A model generated the notes under the pieces. That model did no database searches. It was given only the letters and a program-made list of their open reading frames with translations, and was not told the DNA's origin. Shown one piece after another: positions 53,110 through 60,840 of a DNA stretch of 64,000 nt (position 1 is the stretch's first letter; every line of letters starts with the position of its first letter). This stretch comes from Microbacterium sp. 70-16 (lineage in GTDB: Bacteria > Actinomycetota > Actinomycetes > Actinomycetales > Microbacteriaceae): contig NZ_MKTQ01000014.1 in assembly GCF_001898315.1 (NCBI RefSeq), forward strand, positions 159,074 to 223,073, in the 5' to 3' direction. Position numbers and translations under genes: made by a program.

Positions 53110-54270
53110 GTGAGTATCGTGCCCCTCGAAGCCCTGCCCCTGGAGGTGCTGCGGCGCCGGTCGAGCACGAAGTGGCGGTCGTATCCCGACGACGTCATCC
53201 CGCTGTTCGTCGCCGAGACCGACTTCGCTCTGGCAGCACCGATCGCGCGCGCTCTGACGGATGCCGTGGCGATCGGCGACACCGGTTACACGCCGCCGCG
53301 GCCTGGCATCGCGGAGGCGTTCGCGTCGTTTGCGCAGCGCCGGTTCGACTGGGAGGTCGACCCGAAGCGCGTGCGCTGGACCGGCGACGTCATGATGGGC
53401 GTCGTCGAGCTGCTGCGCGCGGTCACGACTCCGGGTGACCGGGTCATCGTGACCCCGCCCGTCTACCCGCCGTTCTTCGACACCGTCGAGGAGGCGGGGG
53501 CGGTTGTGGCATCCGTGCCCCTCATCGACACCGTTGCGGGCTGGGAGCTCGACCTGCCGGGCATCGAGGCGACGCTGGCCGAAGGCGCACGTGCCGTGCT
53601 GCTGTGCAACCCGCACAACCCGACCGGAACGGTGCATTCCCGCGCGTCGCTGGCCGCGCTGGCCGAGTTGGCGCAGCGCTACGGCGCGGTCGTCCTCAGT
53701 GACGAGATCCACGGGCCGCTCGCGTACGACCGTGCATCCTTCACGCCGTTCCTGACGGCTTCGCAGGTGGCGGCAGAGGTCGGCTTCGTCATCACGAGCG
53801 CCTCGAAGGCCTTCAACTTCGCGGGCCTGAAGTGCGCCGTCATGGTCGCCGCGACCGACGAGCATACGGCCGTGCTGCGCGGGCTCGCGTGGGAGGTCGA
53901 GTGGCGCACCGGCCTGTTCGGTGCGATCGCCAACAACGCGGCGTTCGGTGGCGAGTCGGATGCCTGGCTCGACAGCCTGCTGGCGCGTCTCGACCTCAAC
54001 CGTCGTCTGCTGGCCGAGCTGCTCGCCGAGCACTTGCCGCTCGCCCGATACCGGATTCCGGATGCCGGCTTCCTCGCCTGGATCGACCTGTCGGCGTACG
54101 ACTGGGGTGACGACCCGGCGGTGAAGATCCGGCGCGACGCGCGCGTCGCGCTCAACCACGGTCCACTGTTCGGCCCGGCGGGTGTCGGCCACGTGCGCAT
54201 CAACTTCGGCTGCGCACCCGAGCTGCTCACCGAGGCCGTCACCCGCATCGGGGCGCTCGCGCGGGACTGA
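53110..54270 (+). CDS. PLP-dependent C-S lyase / aminotransferase (PatB/MalY family)
   Basis: 386 residues from GTG 53110. Fold-type I aminotransferase with PHNPTGTVHSRASL (about 161-174), Asp in VVLSDEIHGPLAYD (about 194-207), and PLP lysine in SASKAFNFAGLKCA (about 230-243). The N-terminal RSSTKWRSYPDDVIPLFVAETDF is characteristic of PatB/MalY cystathionine beta-lyases, which release sulfur compounds from cysteine conjugates. It follows the suf operon by 26 bp but seems to have its own start site. Confidence 0.9.
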   Translation: MSIVPLEALPLEVLRRRSSTKWRSYPDDVIPLFVAETDFALAAPIARALTDAVAIGDTGYTPPRPGIAEAFASFAQRRFDWEVDPKRVRWTGDVMMGVVELLRAVTTPGDRVIVTPPVYPPFFDTVEEAGAVVASVPLIDTVAGWELDLPGIEATLAEGARAVLLCNPHNPTGTVHSRASLAALAELAQRYGAVVLSDEIHGPLAYDRASFTPFLTASQVAAEVGFVITSASKAFNFAGLKCAVMVAATDEHTAVLRGLAWEVEWRTGLFGAIANNAAFGGESDAWLDSLLARLDLNRRLLAELLAEHLPLARYRIPDAGFLAWIDLSAYDWGDDPAVKIRRDARVALNHGPLFGPAGVGHVRINFGCAPELLTEAVTRIGALARD

Positions 54271-54275
54271 GGCGC

Positions 54276-55178
54276 TCAGACCTCGGCGCGGCCCACTCGC
54301 CAGTAGCCCATGAAGGCGACCGCGCGGCGGTCGACGCCCATGTCGGTGACGAGGTGGCGGCGCAGCGTCTTGATCGCGCCGGCTTCGCCCGCAAGCCAGG
54401 CATACAGCGGTGCGCTCTTGAGCGCCGCGCCGCCCTTCGCGGTGCGGGGGACCTCCCACAGGATGTCCTTGTCGATGTCGACCTCTTCGACCTCGGCGCC
54501 GCGGCCCGCGGGCACGAGACGTGCGGCAGCATCCTCGACGGACGCCACGAGGTGTGCGTGGCGCAGGCTGGCACTGCGCGCCGCGATGCGGAAGTCGAAG
54601 CCGGGGTGGGCCGGCAGATACGCGGCATCCGCGTCGTCCGGAACCTCCAGCACGACGACACCGCGCGCGTCGCGCGGCAGCTGCTCGAGGATCACGGCGA
54701 TCGCGGGCGCCGCGGTCTCGTCACCGGCGAGCAGGATGTCGTCGGTGCGCGCGGGCGGCACGAAGTCGATGCCATAGCTGACGCCGGAGTGCGCCGTCGT
54801 GGGCGCGAAGATCAGCACCTCGTCGCCGACCCGCGCATCGGCGATCCACGCGGATGCCGGGCCCTGCACGTCGTGCGCGACCATGTCGACGTCGACCTCG
54901 CGGGCATCCGGTCGCACGTAGCGCGTCGTGTAGGTGCGGAACGGCGGGCGGCCCTCTTCGTCCATCGCGCGCCACTGGTCCCACCAGTCGTCGCCCGTCG
55001 GCATCGCGTCGATCGGCGTCCGCGGCGTCGGGAAGACGATCTTGATGCGCTGGTCGAGGCCGGGGTCGCCGTAGTCGGCGAGGTCGGCGCCGCCGAACGT
55101 GAACCGGCGGAAGCTCGGGGTCAGGTCGGTGATCGCGGTCACCTCGGCGCGGAAGAAGCGGCTCGTGGGGAGGGTCAT
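54276..55178 (-). CDS. Siderophore-interacting protein (FAD-binding ferric-siderophore reductase)
   Basis: 300 residues, a member of the SIP/ViuB family that reduces ferric siderophores to free the iron. The N-terminal FAD-binding barrel includes RTYTTRYVRP (about 79-88, R-x-Y-T) and a following LAGDETAAPAIAVIL (about 153-167), with the SIP C-terminal domain ending FMGYWRVGRAEV. It is the last gene of the siderophore uptake operon and overlaps the ATPase stop by four nucleotides. Confidence 0.93.
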   Translation of the reverse strand: MTLPTSRFFRAEVTAITDLTPSFRRFTFGGADLADYGDPGLDQRIKIVFPTPRTPIDAMPTGDDWWDQWRAMDEEGRPPFRTYTTRYVRPDAREVDVDMVAHDVQGPASAWIADARVGDEVLIFAPTTAHSGVSYGIDFVPPARTDDILLAGDETAAPAIAVILEQLPRDARGVVVLEVPDDADAAYLPAHPGFDFRIAARSASLRHAHLVASVEDAAARLVPAGRGAEVEEVDIDKDILWEVPRTAKGGAALKSAPLYAWLAGEAGAIKTLRRHLVTDMGVDRRAVAFMGYWRVGRAEV

Positions 55179-56029
55179 CGGTCGGCTCCAGCGGTCGCGG
55201 GGGATGGGGTGGGGGACGAGGACGGTTCGGGACGCACGTGGTGGCGCCCGCGCGGCAGCACCATGGGCGCCCCCGAGACGGGATCGTCGATGACGAGCGA
55301 GTCGAGCTCGAACACATCGCGCACGAGCTCGCTCGTGACGATGTCGGCGGGCGCTCCCGAGGCGATGAGGCGGCCCTTCTTGAGCGCGAACAGCGCGTCG
55401 GCGTAGCGCGCGGCGAGGTTGATGTCGTGCAGCACCATGACGATCGTCGTGCCGCGCGTCGCGTTGAGGTCGGTCAGCAGGTCGAGCACCTCGATCTGGT
55501 GCGACACGTCGAGGAACGTCGTCGGCTCGTCGAGCAGCAGCACGTCAGTCTCCTGAGCAAGTGCCATCGCGATCCACACGCGCTGCCGCTGACCTCCCGA
55601 CAGCTCGTCGACGGCGCGGTCGGCGAGCTCGAGCACACCCGTCGCCGTGAGCGCCTCGGTGACGGCGCGGTCGTCGTCGGCGGTCCACGAGCGGAACAAC
55701 TTCTGGTGCGGGTGCCGCCCGCGCCCGACGAGATCCGCGACGACGATGCCCTCGGGCGCGACGGGCTGCTGCGGCAGCAGGCCGAGCGTGCGTGCGAGCT
55801 CCTTCGTGGGGATGCGGTCGATGCGCTTGCCGTCGAGCACGACGGCACCTTCCTGCGTCGGCAGGAGCCGCGCGATCGTCTTCAGGAGCGTCGACTTGCC
55901 GCACGCGTTGGCGCCGACGATGACGCTGATGCCGCCGGCGGGGAACTGCAGGTCGATCCCGTCGACGATGCGGGTCGCGCCGTATCCCGAGACGAGGTCT
56001 TCGGTGGACAGGAGGTGCTGTGCGGTCAT
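55175..56029 (-). CDS. Iron-siderophore ABC transporter, ATP-binding protein (FecE-like)
   Basis: 284 residues from ATG 56029. Walker A GANACGKST (note Cys in place of the usual Gly/Ser), signature LSGGQRQRVWIAMALAQ, and Walker B VLLLDEPTTFLDVSHQ are clear; the WIAMALAQ and DVSHQ wording is typical of FecE/FepC ATPases. The Pro/Ser-rich C-terminus is variable. An upstream extension is a shadow. Its start overlaps the permease stop (ATGA). Confidence 0.94.
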   Translation of the reverse strand: MTAQHLLSTEDLVSGYGATRIVDGIDLQFPAGGISVIVGANACGKSTLLKTIARLLPTQEGAVVLDGKRIDRIPTKELARTLGLLPQQPVAPEGIVVADLVGRGRHPHQKLFRSWTADDDRAVTEALTATGVLELADRAVDELSGGQRQRVWIAMALAQETDVLLLDEPTTFLDVSHQIEVLDLLTDLNATRGTTIVMVLHDINLAARYADALFALKKGRLIASGAPADIVTSELVRDVFELDSLVIDDPVSGAPMVLPRGRHHVRPEPSSSPTPSPATAGADR

Positions 56030-57078
56030 GACGATCCTCCGCGACGGCTCGTTCGGATGAGCAGGTAGATGAGATAGGGCGCACCGAGGATGCCCGTGAT
56101 GACGCCGACCGGGAACTTCGTGTCGAACGCGAATTGGCCGAGCAGGTCGGCGGCGAGCACGAGGCACGCGCCGGTGAGGGCGGCAGGCAGGATGACGGGG
56201 GAGCCCGGCCCCACGATGCGCGCCGCGATGGGCCCGGCCAGGAATGCGACGAACGCGATCGGGCCCGTCGTCGCCGTCGCGACGCAGGCGAGCGCGACCG
56301 CCGCCACGACGAGGAGGATGCGCGTGCGGTCGACGCGCACGCCGAGCGCGGTCGCGGACGCGTCGCCGAGTTCGAGGGCGCTGAGATCACGGCTGAGCAG
56401 CAGCACGACCGGCACGAGCACGATGACGGCGATCAGCAGCGGCGGCAGGTCTTCCATGCGCGATCCGTTGAGGCTGCCGGTCATCCAGCGTGTCGCGACA
56501 GCGAGGTCCCACACGGCCGCGCGCAGCAGCAGGAACGCGACGACCGCGTCGAGCATCGCGCCCACACCGATGCCGATGAGGATCAGGCGCCCGCCGGTCG
56601 ACTCGCCGCCGCGCGCCGCGAGGTAGATGATGACGGCGGTCGCGATGCCGGCGACAAGAGCCAGGGCCATCGTGGCCGCGCCGCTCCAGTGCAGCACGAC
56701 GAGTGAGAGCACGGCGGCGGCGCTCGCGCCCGAGGTGATGCCGATGACGTCGGGGCTCGCGAGGGGGTTGCGCAGCATCGTCTGGAAGGTCGAGCCGGCG
56801 ACGCCGAACGCGATGCCGGCGAGGACGGCCGTGAGGGCGCGGGGGAGACGCAGCGTGCCGATCGCGAACGAGGCGCCGGGCACCTGCTGGCCGCTGAGCA
56901 CGGCGAGCACGTCAGACAGCGGATAGATCGTGTTGCCGAGCATCAGCATCGCGGCGAAGAGCACGACGACGAGCACCGACATGATCGACATCGCGAGGAT
57001 GCGGCGGCGCACCCGGTGGCGCCGCCCGGCGCGGACACGCGCGATCGCGGCATCCGCCGGAAGAGTCAGAACAGCCAT
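56026..57078 (-). CDS. Iron-siderophore ABC transporter permease (FecCD family, second)
   Basis: 350 residues with nine to ten membrane helices. FecCD signatures: LRLPRALTAVLAGIAFGVAGSTFQTMLRNPLASPDVIGITSGA (about 77-119) and GPIAFVAFLAGPIAARIVG (about 262-280). It forms a heterodimer with the permease encoded just upstream, sharing the single ATPase. A very long in-frame extension upstream lies in the sister gene and is rejected. Confidence 0.94.
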   Translation of the reverse strand: MAVLTLPADAAIARVRAGRRHRVRRRILAMSIMSVLVVVLFAAMLMLGNTIYPLSDVLAVLSGQQVPGASFAIGTLRLPRALTAVLAGIAFGVAGSTFQTMLRNPLASPDVIGITSGASAAAVLSLVVLHWSGAATMALALVAGIATAVIIYLAARGGESTGGRLILIGIGVGAMLDAVVAFLLLRAAVWDLAVATRWMTGSLNGSRMEDLPPLLIAVIVLVPVVLLLSRDLSALELGDASATALGVRVDRTRILLVVAAVALACVATATTGPIAFVAFLAGPIAARIVGPGSPVILPAALTGACLVLAADLLGQFAFDTKFPVGVITGILGAPYLIYLLIRTSRRGGSS

Positions 57079-58133
57079 CAGAGTGCCTTCATCCGGGTCT
57101 TGCGCGCGATCGCGATGAGCACCGGCGCGCCGAGGAAGGCCGTCACGATGCCGGCTTCGACCTCGCCGGGCGAGCCGATGACGCGGCCGATCGTGTCGGC
57201 GAGGGTCAGGAGCACGGCACCGCCGAGGGCCGACAGGGGGAGCAGCCAGCGCTGATCGGATCCGGCCACCAGGCGCACGGCGTGCGGCACCATGAGCCCG
57301 ACGAACCCGATGGGACCGGCGACCGCGGTGACGGCCGCGCACAGCGCGACGCCGGCGATGGCGGCGATGATGCGCACGCGCCCCACGGGTACGCCGAGCC
57401 CGACGGCGACATCGTCGCCGAGCGCGAGGGCGTTGAGCGCCGACGCGCACAGCAGCGCGACGGCCGTCCCGATGACCAGCACGGGCACGATGACGCCCAT
57501 GGTCTCCCAACTGGCGCGGCCGACGTTGCCGATCTGCCAGTAGCGGAACTCGTTCATGACGGCCTGGCGCGGCAGCAGGATCGCCGCGACGAGCGAGGAC
57601 AGGGCGGCGGTCGTCGCCGCGCCCGCGAGCGCGAGTTTGATGGGCGTCGTTCCGCCCGGGCCGACCGAGCCGACGAAGTACACGAAGAACGCCGTGATGA
57701 ACGAGCCGATGAGGGCGAGACCGAGGTAGCCGAACGAGCTCGACACCCCGAGGAACGCGATGCCGATCACGACCGCGAGCGCGGCACCCGTGTTGACGCC
57801 CAGGATGCCGGGGTCGGCGAGCGGATTGCGCGTGATCGCCTGCATGAGCGCGCCCGAGAGCGCGAGCGCGGCGCCGGCGAGGAGCGCCAGGATGGTGCGC
57901 GGGATGCGGCTCTGCACGGCGATCGCGCCGATGTCCGTCGGCGTCTCGCCGCGGAACCACGTGCTGATGCCCTCGATGACCTCATTGAAGCTGACGGTGC
58001 GCGACCCGAACGAGAGCGAGAGGACGACCGAGAGCAAGACGGCCGCGATCGCGACGCCGAGGACGACGCCGTGGCGCCGCGCGCCCACCGCAGGGGCGGG
58101 CGCGCGGCGACGTGTCGCGACGGAAGCGGTCAC
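57078..58133 (-). CDS. Iron-siderophore ABC transporter permease (FecCD family, first)
   Basis: 351 residues from GTG 58133, overlapping the binding-protein stop (GTGA). Family motifs: RIPRTILALLAGAALALSGALMQAITRNPLADPGILGVNTGA (about 75-116) and GPIGFVGLMVPHAVRLVAG (about 268-286), the latter contacting the ATPase. The N-terminal 25 residues are cytoplasmic, Arg/Ala-rich. Operon order is binding protein, two permeases, ATPase, SIP. Confidence 0.94.
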   Translation of the reverse strand: MTASVATRRRAPAPAVGARRHGVVLGVAIAAVLLSVVLSLSFGSRTVSFNEVIEGISTWFRGETPTDIGAIAVQSRIPRTILALLAGAALALSGALMQAITRNPLADPGILGVNTGAALAVVIGIAFLGVSSSFGYLGLALIGSFITAFFVYFVGSVGPGGTTPIKLALAGAATTAALSSLVAAILLPRQAVMNEFRYWQIGNVGRASWETMGVIVPVLVIGTAVALLCASALNALALGDDVAVGLGVPVGRVRIIAAIAGVALCAAVTAVAGPIGFVGLMVPHAVRLVAGSDQRWLLPLSALGGAVLLTLADTIGRVIGSPGEVEAGIVTAFLGAPVLIAIARKTRMKAL

Positions 58134-59158
58134 TGGACCTTCGCTGCCGCTTCCTTGAGGTCGCCGACGTACTGGTCGAGCACCCACGGGATCGACAGCG
58201 CGGTCGGGCTGACGGCGGCGCTGTACGCGTCGCCCTCACCGACGGCGACGACGGCGCCGGCCTGGACGGCGGGCAGCGTGCTCCAGAGCGGGTCGGCCTG
58301 CAGCGCGGCCAGCAGGGTGTCATCGCCGTAGGTCACGATGACGTCGACGTCGGCGAGCTGGTCGGCGTTCTCGGCGCTGAAGTCGAGGTAGAAGGTGCCG
58401 GATGCCGCGGCGTCTGCCGCAACCTGCGGCTCGTCGAACCCGAGGTCACCCAGGAACGCGGTGCGGGAGTCGCCCGACGTGTACAGGGAGACCGTCGAGA
58501 GGTCGGCGGGGTTCATGTAGAAGAACGCGGCGGTCTTGCCTGCGAAGCCGGCGTCCGCCGTGGCATCCGCGATCTGCGCCTCGAGGTCGGAGACGAGCGC
58601 CTCGCCCTCGGCCTTCAGGCCCAGGCCCGTCGCATTGAGCGTGATCTGCTCGCGCCACGGTGTGAACCACGGGATGTCGGGGTAGGCGACGACGGGCGCG
58701 ATCGCGGACAGCGTCGAGTAGTCGTCGGCGGTGAGACCCGACTGCGCCGCGAGGATGATGTCGGGCGTCGTGTCGCTGATGGCCTCGAAGTCGATGCCGT
58801 CGGTGGTGTCGAAGAGGGTGGGCATGTCGGCGCCGAGCTCGTCGAGCTTGTCGCTCGTCCACTCGTAGACGCCCGGGTCGACCGTGCCGCTCCATGCCCA
58901 CACCTGGGCATCCATGCCGACCGGCACGACGCCGAGGGCGAGTGCGACGTCCTGGTTGCCCCACGAGATCGCGGCGACGCGCTCGGGCTTCGCGGCGATC
59001 GTCGTCTCGCCGAGGGCATGCGTGATCGTGACGGGGAACGCGTCGCCGGTCGCCGCAGCGCTCGAGCCGGTGTCAGTCGAGGCGCTCGAGGTGGCGCACC
59101 CGGTCAGGAGCAGGGCGGCCGCTGCGCTCAGCGCGGCGGCAGTGCGGATACGAGACAC
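58130..59158 (-). CDS. Iron-siderophore ABC transporter substrate-binding lipoprotein
   Basis: 342 residues from GTG 59158 with GGAGGA upstream. Signal peptide with lipobox LLTGC (Cys21), a Ser/Thr/Ala-rich linker, and a type III periplasmic-binding fold beginning ITHALGETTIAAKPERVAAIS (about 45-65), the FecB/FhuD pattern. It captures ferric siderophore at the outer face of the membrane. A DtxR/IdeR-like box lies 37 bp upstream, so the operon is likely repressed by iron. Confidence 0.95.
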   Translation of the reverse strand: MSRIRTAAALSAAAALLLTGCATSSASTDTGSSAAATGDAFPVTITHALGETTIAAKPERVAAISWGNQDVALALGVVPVGMDAQVWAWSGTVDPGVYEWTSDKLDELGADMPTLFDTTDGIDFEAISDTTPDIILAAQSGLTADDYSTLSAIAPVVAYPDIPWFTPWREQITLNATGLGLKAEGEALVSDLEAQIADATADAGFAGKTAAFFYMNPADLSTVSLYTSGDSRTAFLGDLGFDEPQVAADAAASGTFYLDFSAENADQLADVDVIVTYGDDTLLAALQADPLWSTLPAVQAGAVVAVGEGDAYSAAVSPTALSIPWVLDQYVGDLKEAAAKVQ

Positions 59159-59194
59159 GATGGGTCCTCCGGTGCTGTGGAATGAGCGCCCAGG

Positions 59195-59213
59195 TTAGGG
59201 CAGGCTTACATTA
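59195..59213 (-). promoter_or_regulatory. DtxR/IdeR-type iron box upstream of the siderophore operon
   Basis: The 19-bp TTAGGGCAGGCTTACATTA matches 16 of 19 positions of the DtxR/IdeR consensus as I recall it (TWAGGTWAGSCTWACCTWA). It sits 37-55 bp before the start of the binding-protein gene, at the expected promoter position. Confidence 0.75.
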
Positions 59214-59288
59214 CTTCGCAGATGCCGCGCCACGCGAATTCGCTGCAGTCGCCCTGAAGGTGCAGCCGCGGATTCCCGCCGCACACGA

Positions 59289-59329
59289 CAGCGGCCCCGC
59301 CCCCTCTTCCGGAGGGTGCGGGGCCGCTG
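59289..59329 (-). terminator. Terminator downstream of bioY
   Basis: CAGCGGCCCCGC (59289-59300) and GCGGGGCCGCTG (59318-59329) form a 12-bp GC-rich stem just after the bioY stop on the minus strand. Confidence 0.75.
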
Positions 59330-59340
59330 TGCGAAAGGCG

Positions 59341-59973
59341 TCAGGCGCGCTTGGAGCGATCGATCGCGCGCACGCCGGCCCACGCCGCCGGGATCAGCAG
59401 GGCTGCGAAGGCGGCCTTGATGAGGCCCGGGACGATGAAGTCGGCGACGCCCGCCTCCCAGATCAGCGCGGGGGTGACGGTCACGCCCTGCACGGACGCG
59501 AGGATCAGAGCCATGTAGGGCAGGCCGATGAGGAACGGGATGATCGAGGCGCCGACGAAGCCGAGGAAGGCGAGCACCGGGCGGCGGTCCCACGCGCGCT
59601 CGGCGCACCACCCGGCGACGAACGCCGCGGGGATGAACCCGAGGACGAAGCCGAACGACGGCATGAGGACGTACGCGGGGCCCGCGACGGCACCCGCGAA
59701 GATCGGCGCGCCGGCGAGGCCCGCGAGCATGTAGGTCGTGAGGGCTGCGGCGCCGCGGCGCGCGCCGAGGGCGGCGCCGACCGTGATCACCGCAAGCGTC
59801 TGGCCCGTGATGGGAACGGGGCCGACCCAGAAGGCGACCTTCGCGAGCAGCGCGACGATGGCTGCACCGGCGAGGACGAGGCCCGCGTCGAGCGCGAACG
59901 CGCGAGCCCGGTCAGACGGCCGCGCGATCAGGTCGGCGAGGACGGGGCGACGAGCAGGGACGGCGAGGGACAT
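59341..59973 (-). CDS. bioY: Biotin transporter BioY
   Basis: 210 residues from ATG 59973 with AAGGAG upstream. BioY is the substrate-binding S component of an energy-coupling-factor transporter. Six membrane helices are visible, with the family motifs VPITGQTLAVITVGAALGARRG (about 53-74) and PSFGFVLGFIPAAFVAGWCAER (about 108-129). The ECF partners BioM/BioN are not adjacent. A TAGGCT on the minus strand (60035-60030) may be its -10. Confidence 0.93.
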   Translation of the reverse strand: MSLAVPARRPVLADLIARPSDRARAFALDAGLVLAGAAIVALLAKVAFWVGPVPITGQTLAVITVGAALGARRGAAALTTYMLAGLAGAPIFAGAVAGPAYVLMPSFGFVLGFIPAAFVAGWCAERAWDRRPVLAFLGFVGASIIPFLIGLPYMALILASVQGVTVTPALIWEAGVADFIVPGLIKAAFAALLIPAAWAGVRAIDRSKRA

Positions 59974-60128
59974 ACAGGCTCCTTGGGAGTTCGGCCGGGC
60001 CGGCGAGCGGCGCCGGAGCGTCGCGACCCAGCCTAGGGGTGACCGAGCCCGCATTCTTGGACGCCGTCCACTGAACCTGAGCGGATGCCTTGTGGAAAGC
60101 GCACGGCTCGCATGGCAGAGTGGCCGGC

Positions 60129-60782
60129 GTGAAGAGCGAGGCGAAGACCGACCTGAAGCGGGAACTGGCGTCGTATCGCGCGACCCGCGGCCGCTTCGAC
60201 CTCATCACCGTGCCGCCGCGGCAGTACCTCATGCATGACGGGCAGGGCGACCCGAACACGGCGCCCGCCTATCTGCGCGCCCTCGGCGCGCTGTACCCCG
60301 TCGCGTATGCGCTGAAGTTCCTCAGCAAGCGCGAACTCGATCGCGACTACACCGTGATGCCGCTCGAGGGGCTGTGGTGGGCTGACGACCCCGAGTTGTT
60401 CACGACACGGCGCGACAAGGATGCGTGGTGCTGGACCCTCATGATCCTGGTTCCCGACTGGCTCGAGCCCGCGCACGTCGAGCAGGCCCGTGACGCGGCG
60501 GTCGCAAAGGGTGTCGATGGTGTGGGCGAGATCCGGGTGGGGCGGCTCGACGAGGGGCTGTGCGTGCAGACCCTGCATGTCGGCAGCTACGACGACGAGG
60601 CATCCGTTCTCGCTGAGCTGCACGACCGCGTCATCCCCGATCGGGCCCTGCGGATGACGGGACGACACCACGAGATCTACCTCAGCGACGCCCGGCGCAC
60701 GGCGCCGGAGAAGCTGCGGACGATCCTGCGGCAGCCGGTCGAGGCGGTCAGCGGCACCTCACCCACAGCGCCGCCCCGGTAG
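60129..60782 (+). CDS. GyrI-like small-molecule-binding domain protein
   Basis: 217 residues from GTG 60129. The protein has no helix-turn-helix. It matches the GyrI-like (SHS2/AraC effector-binding-like) proteins with KLRTILRQPV at the C-terminus and PRQYLMHDGQGDPN (about 34-47) plus ARRTAPEKLRTILR, a wording seen in stand-alone cyclopropanase/GyrI-like proteins. Role is unknown, probably binding or hydrolysing a small ligand. It stops with TAG inside the next gene's -10-like TAGACT (60780-60785). Confidence 0.83.
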   Translation: MKSEAKTDLKRELASYRATRGRFDLITVPPRQYLMHDGQGDPNTAPAYLRALGALYPVAYALKFLSKRELDRDYTVMPLEGLWWADDPELFTTRRDKDAWCWTLMILVPDWLEPAHVEQARDAAVAKGVDGVGEIRVGRLDEGLCVQTLHVGSYDDEASVLAELHDRVIPDRALRMTGRHHEIYLSDARRTAPEKLRTILRQPVEAVSGTSPTAPPR

Positions 60783-60840
60783 ACTGGGCAGCTGGCCCCT
60801 TCGGCCGCATCCCACCCCCGATGAAGAACGGACGTCCGCT

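Noticed and set aside
53110..54270. PLP enzyme after the suf operon as SufS
   Set aside because: Its motifs (VAETDF, SASKAFNFAGLK) are those of PatB/MalY lyases and it lacks the SufS active-site Cys loop.
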